Assembly (NCBI GenBank): GCA_900539855.1
Contig: UQDO01000028.1
Span: 1 to 29,685, forward strand
From: an uncultured Oscillospiraceae bacterium
GTDB lineage: Bacteria; Bacillota; Clostridia; Oscillospirales; Acutalibacteraceae
Length of the DNA stretch: 29,685 bases
Direction of reading: 5' to 3'
Under the pieces are notes generated by a model. The model was given only the letters and a program-made list of their open reading frames with translations, had not been told where the DNA came from and did not search any database. Below are positions 1 through 9,135 of this stretch, piece after piece. Every line of letters starts with the position of its first letter. Positions within the stretch are counted from its first letter, which is position 1. The position numbers were made by a program, and so were the translations under genes.

Positions 1-53
1 TATTTGGAAGTTAACTTCTCTTTTTATTGGGTCACATCATTTTAACACATACA
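1..53. repeat. Left copy of a 53-bp terminal inverted repeat
   Basis: Bases 1-53 are the exact reverse complement of 29631-29683. Read outward from the window, both copies begin TGTATGTGTTAAAATGATGT and continue to a GAAGTTAACTTC palindrome. Identical outward sequence at both ends suggests the window runs into two copies of one dispersed element. The 5'-TGT tip would suit an insertion-sequence end, but no transposase is visible here. Confidence 0.85.
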
Positions 54-83
54 ATGTATCATACCTGTTTTTTGCCAAATTTA

Positions 84-112
84 TTGACTTTTAACGCGTT
101 CTTTGATACAAT
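84..112 (+). promoter_or_regulatory. Sigma-A promoter of the yicC-thiN operon
   Basis: TTGACT (84-89), a 17-base spacer, then TACAAT (107-112). Transcription would start near 119, giving a leader of about 30 bases before yicC. It lies just inside the left terminal repeat, so it looks native rather than supplied by the repeat. Confidence 0.8.
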
Positions 113-149
113 AATACAGTATAGAAATTTATAGTTTTGGAGATCGTTT

Positions 150-1028
150 ATGGTAAGAAGCATGACCGGATACGGCAGGGGCACAGCCTCTGACGGTAAT
201 ATGACAGTAACGGTTGAACTGAAATCGGTCAACCACAGGTTTTTTGAATGTTCGATTAAGGCGCCGAGGCAGTTTTCCTTCTTTGAGGACAAGCTCAAAT
301 CTTACCTGCAAAGCCGCATCGCACGCGGAAAGGTAGATGTTTTCGTTTCGTTTGAACGCGGTGCTGTATCGACCGAGACCGTAACGGTCAACGAGGCTCT
401 TGCCGAAAGCGTTGTAAATGCAATGCGGTCGATCGCCGAAAAGTATAATGTGTCAGACGACGTTTCGGCTACTGCCGTTGCGGCTGTAAGCGGCGTTCTT
501 ACCGTGACATCGGGACAACTTGACGAGGAAGCGACCGGAAATATTATTCTTTCCGCCGCAAGTGACGCTGTTGACGCGTTTATAGCGGCGAGAGAGACCG
601 AGGGTGCGCGGCTTGCCGCGGACGTTATCTCAAAATCCGAAAACATACTGCAGTTTGTTGAGATTGTCGAAAAGCGTTCGCCCGAAACGGTGGTTTTGTA
701 CCGTGAAAGGCTTGAAAACCGCATAAAGGAGCTGCTGCAGTCGGCATCGGTAGATGAGCAGAGGGTGCTTACCGAAACTGCGTTATTTGCCGATAAAATA
801 GCGGTCGATGAGGAAACGGTAAGGCTCCGCAGTCATATCGCCCATCTGAATGAAATGTTCAAAGCGGCAGGACCTATAGGTAAAAAGCTTGATTTTATCG
901 TGCAGGAGATGAACCGCGAGACCAACACGATAGGCTCTAAATGTCAGGATATCGATATATCGCATGTGGTCGTTGATATGAAATCCGAGATCGAAAAAAT
1001 AAGGGAACAGATACAGAACATAGAATAA
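150..1028 (+). CDS. yicC: YicC/YloC family endoribonuclease
   Basis: 292 residues, the usual length for this family of stress-related endoribonucleases. The N-terminus reads MVRSMTGYGRG, the family hallmark. The C-terminal domain carries the conserved stretch GPIGKKLDFIVQEMNRETNT followed by IGSKCQDIDIS. The ATG is preceded by GGAG at a suitable distance (leader TTTTGGAGATCGTTT). It is the first gene of a long operon and is followed after 35 bases by remA, the same order as in Bacillus subtilis (yloC-remA-gmk). The start and the family are secure. The physiological target in this organism cannot be read from the sequence. Confidence 0.95.
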   Translation: MVRSMTGYGRGTASDGNMTVTVELKSVNHRFFECSIKAPRQFSFFEDKLKSYLQSRIARGKVDVFVSFERGAVSTETVTVNEALAESVVNAMRSIAEKYNVSDDVSATAVAAVSGVLTVTSGQLDEEATGNIILSAASDAVDAFIAARETEGARLAADVISKSENILQFVEIVEKRSPETVVLYRERLENRIKELLQSASVDEQRVLTETALFADKIAVDEETVRLRSHIAHLNEMFKAAGPIGKKLDFIVQEMNRETNTIGSKCQDIDISHVVVDMKSEIEKIREQIQNIE

Positions 1029-1063
1029 CAGGTATCAATTCTTGTGTGAAGGGGTTTTACTTC

Positions 1064-1333
1064 TTGAAACTTATAAATATCGGCTTCGGAAATATGATAT
1101 CGGCATCCCGTCTTGTTGCCATCGTAAGTCCGGAATCCGCGCCTATAAAACGAATAATCCAGAACGCCAAGGAAAAAGGGACACTTATAGATGCCACGCA
1201 CGGCAGAAGAACAAGGGCGGTCATAATAACCGACAGTGATCTTATAGTGCTGACATATCTCCAGTCTGAGACCGTAGCCGCCCGTCTTAATGACGATGAT
1301 GCGGCGGAAAATGAGGTGTACGACGATGAATAA
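1064..1333 (+). CDS. remA: RemA-like DNA-binding regulator (DUF370)
   Basis: 89 residues from a TTG start. The protein then begins (M)KLINIGFGNMISASRLVAIV, the near-invariant RemA N-terminus, with the later motif GTLIDATHGRRTRAVIITDS. An AAGGGG ribosome binding site lies nine bases upstream of the TTG. An upstream in-frame GTG at 1046 would add six residues not found in the family and has a worse site. RemA is a ring-forming DNA-binding protein that activates matrix and osmoprotection genes in B. subtilis; in Clostridia it is widely conserved with less clear targets. Its last 8 bases overlap the start of gmk, suggesting translational coupling. Confidence 0.93.
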   Translation: MKLINIGFGNMISASRLVAIVSPESAPIKRIIQNAKEKGTLIDATHGRRTRAVIITDSDLIVLTYLQSETVAARLNDDDAAENEVYDDE

Positions 1334-1913
1334 AGGCACGCTTATCATAATATCAGGTCCGTCAGGTTCGGGGAAGGATACGGTGCTGACCGAGCTTTTC
1401 AAAAAAATGCCGGAGCTTGAGTTTTCAATTTCGTCGGTATCGCGCTCGATGCGCCCCGGCGAGGTGAACGGGCAGAAATACAATTTCATTTCACGCGAAC
1501 AGTTTAAAAGCATGATTGATAACGACATGCTGCTTGAATATAATGAGTATTGCGGAAACTTTTACGGTACGCCGCGTCAGCCGGTCGAAAGCTGCATCGA
1601 AAGAGGCGGTGAGATCGTGCTTGAGGTTGATGTAAACGGCGCTGCAAACGTAAGGAAAAAGTGCAGCGACTGTTTCAGCATATTTATAATGCCGCCGTCG
1701 TTCGAGGTGCTCAAAAAGCGTCTTGAGGGCAGAGGGACCGAGTCGGAGGAAGTCGTAAAGGCGAGGCTTGATCAGGCGGTTGCGGAGATAGGACGTGCGG
1801 CTGAATACGATTACATCGTTACGAACGATGTCCTGTCAGATGCCGTCAACGATATTTACGGTATAATAAGATCGGAACGCCTGCGTACATCGCGGTGCAT
1901 ACCGAATTTTTAA
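1326..1913 (+). CDS. gmk: Guanylate kinase
   Basis: 195 residues, normal for the family. It phosphorylates GMP to GDP with ATP. The P-loop is SGPSGSGKDTV near residues 8-18. The GMP-binding region contains SVSRSMRPGEVNGQKYNFIS, and YGTPRQPVE follows. The ATG at 1326 is chosen because GAGGTG lies seven bases upstream and the protein then starts MNKGTLIIISGPSG; an in-frame ATG at 1290 would add an unrelated tail read from inside remA. It overlaps remA by 8 bases. The P-loop has Asp where Gly is commoner (GKDT versus GKGT), a tolerated difference. Confidence 0.97.
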   Translation: MNKGTLIIISGPSGSGKDTVLTELFKKMPELEFSISSVSRSMRPGEVNGQKYNFISREQFKSMIDNDMLLEYNEYCGNFYGTPRQPVESCIERGGEIVLEVDVNGAANVRKKCSDCFSIFIMPPSFEVLKKRLEGRGTESEEVVKARLDQAVAEIGRAAEYDYIVTNDVLSDAVNDIYGIIRSERLRTSRCIPNF

Positions 1914-1952
1914 CTTTAACGCCGCTTTGCTGCGGCAGAAACGGAGTATATC

Positions 1953-2150
1953 ATGTTAAATCCTGCTATCGGAAAACTTATCAGACATTCAGACAGCCGT
2001 TACAAGCTGGTGCTTGATGTTGCCAAAAAGGCGCGTGAGATCGCAAAAGAGGCATCTGACGAGGGTCAGATCATAACCGAAAAGCCGGTCACATTGGCAA
2101 TGAATGAGCTTGCCGCCGATGTTGACGACAAGGACGATCCCAAGGCTTAA
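1953..2150 (+). CDS. rpoZ: RNA polymerase omega subunit
   Basis: 65 residues, the typical short Firmicute omega. Conserved features are the N-terminal LNPAIGKL, SRYKLVLDVAKKAREI and the later TEKPVTLAMNELA. Omega binds the beta' subunit and assists RNA polymerase assembly. CGGAG lies six bases before the ATG. A small GCCGC/GCGGC hairpin sits in the 39-base gap after gmk. In many Firmicutes coaBC follows rpoZ; here priA follows directly after 5 bases. Confidence 0.93.
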   Translation: MLNPAIGKLIRHSDSRYKLVLDVAKKAREIAKEASDEGQIITEKPVTLAMNELAADVDDKDDPKA

Positions 2151-2155
2151 GTATC

Positions 2156-4621
2156 ATGCAGCCCGAAGCGGAAAGGACCATTATCGCCAGTGTTGCGGTC
2201 GATCAGTCTGTTATTACAATAGACAGGCTGTTTGATTATATTGTGCCTGCTCACCTCGTCGGCAAAGCGCTGACGGGGTCGCGTGCGCTTGTGCCGTTCG
2301 GTGCAGGCAACTCGAAAAAGACCGGTATGATAGTAAAGCTGCGCGAAGGCACAGTGTCGCCGAGGATGAAATATATAATTGATGTCCTTGACACGGAACC
2401 GGTGCTGACCGATAAAATGCTGGCTCTTGCCGCTTATATAAGGGAACATACATTTTGCACATGGTACAGCGCCATAAGGGTGCTGCTGCCGCCGGGTATC
2501 AATTTTAAGGTTAAGCTGTCGTTTTCGCTGAGCGAGTCGGTGGAGGCTCTGTATCCTAAGCTTGACGCCACGCAAAAACAGGTCGTTGACTATATGCGGT
2601 CGGTAGGTGCCCCTTTGTCAAAGGAGACCGTGCTTTCGGCTTTGTCGCTCACATCGCAAAGCGATGTGATTGAAAAGCTTGTGCAAAAAGGTGCTGTCAT
2701 AAGATCGGGCGAGGCTGTAAGAGGCATCGGCGACGCAAGTCAGAAAATGATACGGGTCACCGAAGCAGTGTCACAAGTGCAGCCTAAATTGACGCCAAAG
2801 CAGAAGCAGGCTGTGTCTGTGCTGTCGGAGGTAGGATGCTGCTCTTTAAAGGAGCTGTGCTATTTTACCGGACTTACCTCAGCGGTAGCTTCATCACTTG
2901 TCAAAAAGGGACTAGCAGAGGTCTTTGAGCAGGAATACTACCGCAATCCGTACTCCGGCGTCGATTCAAAGGAACGCAAGATAATAGTGCTGACCAAGGA
3001 ACAAAACGCCGCGTACGATCGGCTGCTTGACGCCTATAATGACCCTGTCGGCAGGACTGCGCTGCTTTTCGGAATAACCGGTTCGGGTAAGACACAGGTG
3101 TTTTTAAAGCTGTGCGAAACGGTCGCTGACAGCGGCAGGGGCGTTATAGTTATGGTGCCGGAAATCGCGCTCACACCGCAGACGCTTGCGGTATTCCACC
3201 GGCGTTTCGGCGGCAAGGTGGCTGTATTTCACAGCGCCATGTCACAGGGACAGCGGCTTGACGAATGGAAACGCATAAAGCGCGGTGAGGCTATAGTTGC
3301 CGTAGGCACTCGTTCAGCCGTTTTTGCACCTTTTTCGGATGTCGGGCTCATAATAATGGATGAGGAGCATGAGCATACCTATAAATCGGAAATGTCGCCG
3401 CATTTTCATGCCCGTGATATTGCAAGATACCGCGTGGCGGAAAGCGGAGGACTGCTGCTGCTTTCGTCGGCAACTCCATCATTTGAAAGCTACAGCAGAG
3501 CGCTTGCAGGCAAATATCTGCTTTTAAGACTTACAAAAAGGTACGGCAGCGCTTCGCTTCCCGAGGTCGAGATAGCCGATACAAGAAGGGATCCGGCGAT
3601 TCTTGCCGGTGGGATAGTAGGCACCGCGCTTTACGAACGTGTTACAGAAGCGCTTGACAGCGGCAATCAGGCTATACTCCTGCTGAACCGCAGGGGCTAC
3701 AACACATATGTTTCGTGCCCGTCGTGCGGACATGTCATGACATGCGACAGCTGCTCGATATCCATGACATACCATTCCGCAAACAACCGGCTTATGTGTC
3801 ATTACTGCGGAAGGTCTGTCCCGTTTACCGAGACATGCCCGGTCTGTGGCTGCAAAAATATGAAGTATACAGGAATAGGAACTCAGAAGGCGGAAGCCGA
3901 GCTGAACGCTCTTTTCAAAGGTGCAAGGGTGCTGAGGATGGATGCCGACAGCACCATGACAAGGAACGATTACGAAAAAAATCTTTCGGCATTTGCCGAA
4001 AAGAAATTTGATATCCTGCTCGGAACGCAGATGGTGGCAAAGGGGCTGGATTTTCCGCATGTTACCGTCGTGGGTGTTTTAAATGCCGATTCATCGCTGC
4101 ACAGCAGCGATTTCAGAAGCTATGAGCGTACATTTTCTCTGCTGACGCAGGTGGTAGGACGCTCCGGAAGGGGCGACAGTCCCGGTGTCGCCGTTATACA
4201 GACGGCTGAGCCGGACAGTAATCTGATAAAGCTTGCGGCACAGCAGGATTATGTCTCGTTTTACGAATCTGAAATACTGACAAGGCGGCTTATGATATAT
4301 CCGCCGTACTGCGATATTGCCGCAGCGTGTTTCAGCGGCGAGGACAGAAGGACGACCGAGGACGCCGCGAAGGAATTCTTGAACCTTCTGAAATTTGCGG
4401 TGACGGATGATTATAAGGATATAAAAATAATCACCTTAGGTCCGACCGCTGCCGCCGTGCCAAAGGTAAATTCCCAGTACAGATATAAGCTGATAATAAA
4501 ATATAAAAACTCAGTACTGTCAAGGAAAATGCTCGCGGATGTATACTCAAAATTCCTGGCATCGGGCTTTTCCAAAAGGATCAGCGCCTATATAAACGTC
4601 AATCCGGACAGTATAATATGA
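2156..4621 (+). CDS. priA: Primosomal replication restart helicase PriA
   Basis: 821 residues, close to the Bacillus protein. The N-terminal 3'-DNA-binding domain (about 1-110) has VDQSVITIDRLFDYIVP and ALVPFGAGNSKKTGMIV. The helicase core has Walker A GITGSGKTQVF near residue 306, the DEEH box near 402 (DEEHEHTYKSEM), and LLSSATPS. Eight cysteines form the two zinc sites: CPSCGHVMTCDSC followed by CHYCGRSVPFTETCPVCGC. C-terminal helicase motifs include GTQMVAKGLDFPHVT and QVVGRSGRG. It reloads the replicative helicase at stalled forks. The start lies 5 bases after the rpoZ stop, with AAGG inside the rpoZ end serving as a weak ribosome binding site. Confidence 0.97.
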   Translation: MQPEAERTIIASVAVDQSVITIDRLFDYIVPAHLVGKALTGSRALVPFGAGNSKKTGMIVKLREGTVSPRMKYIIDVLDTEPVLTDKMLALAAYIREHTFCTWYSAIRVLLPPGINFKVKLSFSLSESVEALYPKLDATQKQVVDYMRSVGAPLSKETVLSALSLTSQSDVIEKLVQKGAVIRSGEAVRGIGDASQKMIRVTEAVSQVQPKLTPKQKQAVSVLSEVGCCSLKELCYFTGLTSAVASSLVKKGLAEVFEQEYYRNPYSGVDSKERKIIVLTKEQNAAYDRLLDAYNDPVGRTALLFGITGSGKTQVFLKLCETVADSGRGVIVMVPEIALTPQTLAVFHRRFGGKVAVFHSAMSQGQRLDEWKRIKRGEAIVAVGTRSAVFAPFSDVGLIIMDEEHEHTYKSEMSPHFHARDIARYRVAESGGLLLLSSATPSFESYSRALAGKYLLLRLTKRYGSASLPEVEIADTRRDPAILAGGIVGTALYERVTEALDSGNQAILLLNRRGYNTYVSCPSCGHVMTCDSCSISMTYHSANNRLMCHYCGRSVPFTETCPVCGCKNMKYTGIGTQKAEAELNALFKGARVLRMDADSTMTRNDYEKNLSAFAEKKFDILLGTQMVAKGLDFPHVTVVGVLNADSSLHSSDFRSYERTFSLLTQVVGRSGRGDSPGVAVIQTAEPDSNLIKLAAQQDYVSFYESEILTRRLMIYPPYCDIAAACFSGEDRRTTEDAAKEFLNLLKFAVTDDYKDIKIITLGPTAAAVPKVNSQYRYKLIIKYKNSVLSRKMLADVYSKFLASGFSKRISAYINVNPDSII

Positions 4622-4647
4622 TTTGAAATTTTCAAGGAGAAAACAAA

Positions 4648-5094
4648 ATGGCACTCAGAAACATTGTAAAAGAGGGAGACCCCACACTGAGAAAGATATC
4701 AAGAAGCGTCATCAATTTTGACGAAAAGCTGTGTCAGCTTCTTGACGACATGGCTGAAACCATGTATGAAGCCGACGGCTGCGGTCTTGCCGCACCCCAG
4801 GTCGGAATACTCAGAAGACTTTGCGTTGTCGATGTTGGCGACGGACTGATAGAACTTGTAAACCCTGTTGTGACCTGCGAGGAAGGCGAGCAGGAGGAGA
4901 CCGAGGGCTGCCTTTCATGCCCCGGTGATTACGGCGTGACAAGAAGACCCATGAAGGTCACGGTCAAGGCGCAGGACAGAAACGGCAACACTTTCACGAT
5001 AGACGGCGAGGGACTAAAAGCCAGAGCCTTCTGCCACGAGATAGATCACTTAAACGGAATACTTTTTAAGGATAAGGTAATAAGGAAAGACTGA
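4648..5094 (+). CDS. def: Peptide deformylase
   Basis: 148 residues. It removes the N-formyl group from nascent proteins. All three metal-site motifs are visible: GCGLAAPQVG (motif I), EGCLSCPG (motif II, providing the cysteine ligand) and HEIDHLNG (motif III, two histidine ligands and the catalytic Glu). The second cysteine in EGCLSCPG replaces the common Val or Phe. AAGGAG precedes the ATG. It is paired with fmt, which adds the formyl group that Def removes. Confidence 0.97.
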   Translation: MALRNIVKEGDPTLRKISRSVINFDEKLCQLLDDMAETMYEADGCGLAAPQVGILRRLCVVDVGDGLIELVNPVVTCEEGEQEETEGCLSCPGDYGVTRRPMKVTVKAQDRNGNTFTIDGEGLKARAFCHEIDHLNGILFKDKVIRKD

Positions 5095-5114
5095 ATTTAA
5101 AGGAGGGCGACAGC

Positions 5115-6038
5115 ATGAGGGTACTGTTTATGGGTACGCCGGACTTTGCCGTTACGGCTTTGAAAGAGCTGTGTGATGCAAAGTATGATATTGTAGGCGT
5201 TTTTACCCAACCGGATAAACCGCAGGGCAGGAAAATGGTGCTTACTCCGCCGCCCGTAAAGCAGTTTGCGAGGGAAAGAGGCTTAAATGTCTATCAGCCG
5301 CAGTCGGTAAGAAAGCCGGAGGTCATAAGTATTATAAGGGAGCTTGCGCCCGATATAATAATCGTCGTGGCATATGGCAAGATACTGCCGCCCGAAATAC
5401 TTTCCATCCCACGGTACGGCTGCGTGAACGCGCACGCTTCATTGCTTCCGAGGCACAGGGGCGCTTCGCCCATACAGTGGGCTATATATTCCGGTGACAC
5501 CGAGACTGGCGTCACGACAATGCTTATGGACGAGGGGATGGATACCGGCGATATGCTGCTGACCGAGCGCACCGCCATAATGCCGGACGACACCTTTGAG
5601 ACGCTGCACGACCGGCTTGCCGTGATCGGCGCCGGATTGCTTACAGAAACCGTCCGCGGACTTGAAAGCGGCTCATTAAAGCCCGTAAAACAGCCTGACA
5701 GCGGTGTGACATATGCGCCGATAATAAAAAAGGAAATGGGACTGGTCGATTTTAAAAGGACCGCTCATGAGACCGACTGTCAGATAAGGGCATTCACCCC
5801 GTGGCCGTCCGCGTATTTTATGCTTGACGGTCAGCGTGTCAAAATACTTTCCGCTCATACAGGCGAAAAAACAAAAAGTGCGCCCGGCACGGTGACAGCA
5901 TCAAAGGATAACATTACAGTTGCCTGTGCAGACGGCACTTCGCTTGTGATAACCGAAGTAAGACCGGAGGGCAGGGGTGCTATGACCGCGAAGGCGCTGC
6001 TCAACGGTCACCAGGTCGAAGTGGGTAAGCTCTTATGA
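5115..6038 (+). CDS. fmt: Methionyl-tRNA formyltransferase
   Basis: 307 residues, the normal family length. It formylates initiator Met-tRNA using 10-formyl-tetrahydrofolate. It starts MRVLFMGTPDFAV, and the catalytic block contains NAHASLLPRHRGASPIQWAI with the catalytic Asn and His, followed by the Asp-containing TGVTTMLMDEGMDTGDML. The C-terminal tRNA-binding OB-like domain begins near residue 205. AGGAGGG lies before the ATG. Its last four bases overlap the start of rsmB. Confidence 0.97.
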   Translation: MRVLFMGTPDFAVTALKELCDAKYDIVGVFTQPDKPQGRKMVLTPPPVKQFARERGLNVYQPQSVRKPEVISIIRELAPDIIIVVAYGKILPPEILSIPRYGCVNAHASLLPRHRGASPIQWAIYSGDTETGVTTMLMDEGMDTGDMLLTERTAIMPDDTFETLHDRLAVIGAGLLTETVRGLESGSLKPVKQPDSGVTYAPIIKKEMGLVDFKRTAHETDCQIRAFTPWPSAYFMLDGQRVKILSAHTGEKTKSAPGTVTASKDNITVACADGTSLVITEVRPEGRGAMTAKALLNGHQVEVGKLL

Positions 6039-7306
6039 ACAACGCAAGAAAAGCTGCCGTAACGGCGCTTTGTGACGTGGAGAGAAGCGGCAGCTATTCA
6101 AATCTTGCTTCCGGATATGCCATTTCTACCGGTGAGCTTTCGAGGCAGGACGCGGCATTTACCACTATGCTTGTCTATGGCGTATTGCAGCGTAAGCTGA
6201 CTCTTGATGCCGTCATCAGCAAATATATAAACGGCAGCTTTAAAAAGATACATCCGTTTGTGCTTTCGGTGCTGAGAACCGGTATATATCAGCTGCTTTT
6301 TATGGACAAGGTACCTATGTTTGCAGCGGTAAATGAATCTGTGCTGCTGATAAGGAACAGCAAACAGCGCTTTGCGGTCGGCTTTGCGAACGCAGTGCTG
6401 CGTAAGGTAGCTGCTGAAAAGGATGAGCTTCTGCAATTTATTGATTCTTCCGACGATCCGGCAGTCAGATATTCGTGCCCGGGAGAGGTATATGACTGCC
6501 TTGTAAAGGATCACGGCAAGGCGACAGCTGATGCTTTCCTTGCCGAATCGCTTAAAAGTCCCAAAACATATTTCAGGGTGAATAATGCCGTTACTGATAT
6601 GGGCACTCTGCTGTCCGACCTTAAAAACAGCGGTATTGAGATCACACCATGTAAGCCTTACGGCGCATTTTATGCGGATAATGCCGGCGAATTGCTGTCG
6701 TCGGAACAGTTCGAAAAAGGGTGCTTTTTCGTTCAGGATAAAGCGTCGCAGTTAGCTGTATCCGCTCTCGGGATAACGGACGGTATGGATATTCTCGACG
6801 TTTGCGCGGCGCCTGGCGGCAAAAGCTTTTCGGCGGCACAGTATCTGTCGGCTCATGGGTCGGTCGTATCTTGCGATATATATGAAAAACGCGTGGGGCT
6901 TATAGCTTCCGGCGCAAAACGGCTCTGCCTTGACTGCATAAAGACAAGAGTGGCGGATGCGGCTGTGTTTGACCCGTCTTTGCCGCAGTTCGACAGGGTG
7001 ATCTGTGACGTACCGTGCTCCGGGCTTGGAGTTATAAGACGTAAGCCCGAGATAAAATACAGAAATATTTCGGAATATGACGATCTGCCGAAGCTCCAGC
7101 TGAAAATACTTGAAACCTCAGCCGGATATCTTAAAAAGGGCGGCAGGATAATGTATTCGACCTGCACGGTCTTCGACAGGGAAAACAGGCAGGTAGTATC
7201 AGAGTTTTTAAAAGGCGGCAGATTTAAGGTCATCACCGAAAAGCTTCTTATGCCGCAGACCGACGGTTCGGACGGTTTCTATTTTTGTATCATGGAAAGG
7301 GACTAA
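6035..7306 (+). CDS. rsmB: 16S rRNA cytosine-5 methyltransferase RsmB
   Basis: 423 residues. The N-terminal 130 or so residues resemble the NusB RNA-binding fold (RKAAVTALCDVERSGSYSNL). The C-terminal domain is a Rossmann methyltransferase with SAM motif LDVCAAPGGKSFSAAQYL. The two catalytic cysteines lie in CDVPCSGLGVIRRKPE and YSTCTV. It methylates C967 (E. coli numbering) of 16S rRNA. It overlaps fmt by ATGA, indicating translational coupling. The DUF116/metalloprotease genes found next to rsmB in some Clostridia are absent. Confidence 0.95.
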   Translation: MNNARKAAVTALCDVERSGSYSNLASGYAISTGELSRQDAAFTTMLVYGVLQRKLTLDAVISKYINGSFKKIHPFVLSVLRTGIYQLLFMDKVPMFAAVNESVLLIRNSKQRFAVGFANAVLRKVAAEKDELLQFIDSSDDPAVRYSCPGEVYDCLVKDHGKATADAFLAESLKSPKTYFRVNNAVTDMGTLLSDLKNSGIEITPCKPYGAFYADNAGELLSSEQFEKGCFFVQDKASQLAVSALGITDGMDILDVCAAPGGKSFSAAQYLSAHGSVVSCDIYEKRVGLIASGAKRLCLDCIKTRVADAAVFDPSLPQFDRVICDVPCSGLGVIRRKPEIKYRNISEYDDLPKLQLKILETSAGYLKKGGRIMYSTCTVFDRENRQVVSEFLKGGRFKVITEKLLMPQTDGSDGFYFCIMERD

Positions 7307-7307
7307 A

Positions 7308-8342
7308 GTGAATAAGATTGATATTAGATCAATGAGCTTTGACGAGCTGTCGGCGGTCGTTTCAACGCTCGGACAGCCGTCGTTCAGAACCGGTCAAATA
7401 TTTTCATGGCTCCAGTCGGGAGTGACACATTGGGATGAAATGACCAACATTCCGGCGGTTTTGAGAGCCAAACTGGCAGAAGGTTACTATATTGTAACCG
7501 CAAATATCAAAAAAAGACTTGAATCTGTCATAGATGATACTGTAAAATATCTTTATGAAATGCATGATGGGGAATTAGTTGAATCGGTACTCATGAAGTA
7601 CAACCACGGTTACTCCCTCTGCATTTCGACGCAGGTCGGCTGCCGTATGGGGTGCAGCTTCTGCGCTACCGGTCTTTACGGACTTACAAGAAACCTTACC
7701 GCTTCCGAAATGCTGGCGCAGATAACGTCGGCTGAACGCGATAAGGGTATCAGGGTGTCAAACGTCGTGCTTATGGGAATGGGCGAACCGCTTGATAACT
7801 TTGATAATGTTGTAAGGTTTTTGCAGCTCGTTTCGGACGAGAGGGGACTGAACATCGGTATGCGGCACATCTCGCTGTCAACGTCGGGATTGGTGCCGGG
7901 CATTTATAAGCTTATGGAGTATAAATTTCCGATAACGCTGTCCGTCTCGCTGCATGCGCCGAACGACGAACTCAGAAGCTCCATTATGAAGGTAAACCGC
8001 AGTTTCGGCATTGAGAGCCTTATGAAGGCATGCAGGGATTATATTGCGGTCACCGGTCGCAGGATATCGTTTGAATACGCTTTGATAGAGGGTGTCAACG
8101 ACAGCGACAGATGTGCAAAACAGCTGGCGGTGCTTATGCGCGGCATGCTGTGCCATGTGAATCTGATACCGGCTAATCCCGTAAAGGAAAATTCCTATAA
8201 AAAGCCGGACAGACAAAGGCTGGAGCACTTTTGTAAGTTACTTTGCAGCCTTGGTGTCAATACTACGATAAGAAGGACGCTCGGTGCGGATATAGACGCG
8301 TCGTGTGGGCAGCTCAGAGGCAGGGAAATAGAACAGAACTGA
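7308..8342 (+). CDS. rlmN: Dual-specificity 23S rRNA/tRNA adenine-C2 methyltransferase
   Basis: 344 residues from a GTG start one base after the rsmB stop, with AAAGGGA upstream. It is a radical SAM enzyme methylating A2503 of 23S rRNA and A37 of some tRNAs. The iron-sulfur motif is CRMGCSFC. The glycine-rich VVLMGMGEPLDNFDNV and the C-terminal DASCGQLRG, with the mechanistic methyl-carrying cysteine, are both present. Two conserved cysteines separate RlmN/Cfr proteins from other radical SAM enzymes, and context and length favour RlmN over Cfr. Confidence 0.96.
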   Translation: MNKIDIRSMSFDELSAVVSTLGQPSFRTGQIFSWLQSGVTHWDEMTNIPAVLRAKLAEGYYIVTANIKKRLESVIDDTVKYLYEMHDGELVESVLMKYNHGYSLCISTQVGCRMGCSFCATGLYGLTRNLTASEMLAQITSAERDKGIRVSNVVLMGMGEPLDNFDNVVRFLQLVSDERGLNIGMRHISLSTSGLVPGIYKLMEYKFPITLSVSLHAPNDELRSSIMKVNRSFGIESLMKACRDYIAVTGRRISFEYALIEGVNDSDRCAKQLAVLMRGMLCHVNLIPANPVKENSYKKPDRQRLEHFCKLLCSLGVNTTIRRTLGADIDASCGQLRGREIEQN

Positions 8343-8363
8343 ACAAAAAAGGAGGTGCGGAAA

Positions 8364-9095
8364 ATGAAGGTGTTTTGCAATACAGATAAAGGATTGCTCA
8401 GAAGCAACAACCAGGATGCATATGCCAACGGCATGTTTGACGACGGTACTGTCTGGGCGGTTGTTTGCGACGGTATGGGCGGTGCAAACGGCGGAAACGT
8501 AGCGAGCCGTATGGCGGTAGATTATTTTTCCGCATCGCTTAAATCGGGCTACCGCAGCAATATGAGCGAAAATTCGGTGAAGAACCTGCTTGAAACATCT
8601 GTAAACGCCGCAAATGTGAGGGTGTTTGACAAATCGCGCGAAAGCAGTGAGCTTGCCGGGATGGGCACTACCATTGTAGCGGCACTCATAACGCCGGTCG
8701 CAGCCTTCTTTTCGCATGCCGGAGACAGCAGGGCGTATATACTGAGGAATGGCGAGCTGTCACAGGTCACGCGCGATCATTCGATAGTTCAGTCGATGAT
8801 AGAAAGCGGTAAACTGTCGCAGGAGGAAGCCAGGTTTCACCCGAGGAAAAACGTTATAACAAGGGCACTCGGTGTTGACGAAACGGTCAATGTTGATTTT
8901 ACCGTGGCAGAGTTTTCGAAGGGTGATAAGATCCTTATTTGCACGGACGGGCTTACTAATTTTACCGAGACCGATGCGATAAAGGCTATACTTGCCGATG
9001 AAGGTGTTCCGGATCCGGCGGCGAGCCTCATTGAACTTGCCAATACTAACGGCGGCGGAGACAATATAACCGCAGTCGTTGTTGAAAATATATAA
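8364..9095 (+). CDS. stp: PP2C-type serine/threonine phosphatase (Stp/PrpC)
   Basis: 243 residues. The ATG at 8364 has an excellent AAGGAGGTG upstream; an in-frame GTG at 8355 lies inside that site and is rejected. PP2C metal-binding motifs are present in order: NNQDAYA, DGMGGANGGNVAS, MGTTIVAA, AGDSRAYIL, DHSIVQ, TDGLTNF and GGGDNITAVVV. It reverses phosphorylation by the partner kinase encoded directly downstream. The protein is cytoplasmic with no membrane segment. Confidence 0.95.
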   Translation: MKVFCNTDKGLLRSNNQDAYANGMFDDGTVWAVVCDGMGGANGGNVASRMAVDYFSASLKSGYRSNMSENSVKNLLETSVNAANVRVFDKSRESSELAGMGTTIVAALITPVAAFFSHAGDSRAYILRNGELSQVTRDHSIVQSMIESGKLSQEEARFHPRKNVITRALGVDETVNVDFTVAEFSKGDKILICTDGLTNFTETDAIKAILADEGVPDPAASLIELANTNGGGDNITAVVVENI

Positions 9096-9135
9096 GGCAT
9101 TTTTGCCGAGATTATTTTAGATTGGATGTTGATTC

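Noticed and set aside
302..724. Minus-strand open frame of 140 codons within yicC
   Set aside because: It is antisense to a certain gene and is rich in Ser/Ala/Thr as expected from shadow translation.
1921..1936. GCCGC/GCGGC hairpin between gmk and rpoZ as a terminator
   Set aside because: The stem is only five pairs and no T tract follows; the operon clearly continues.
7308..8342. RlmN-like gene being the antibiotic-resistance methyltransferase Cfr
   Set aside because: Its place in the conserved housekeeping operon and overall sequence fit RlmN; nothing suggests a mobile cfr gene.
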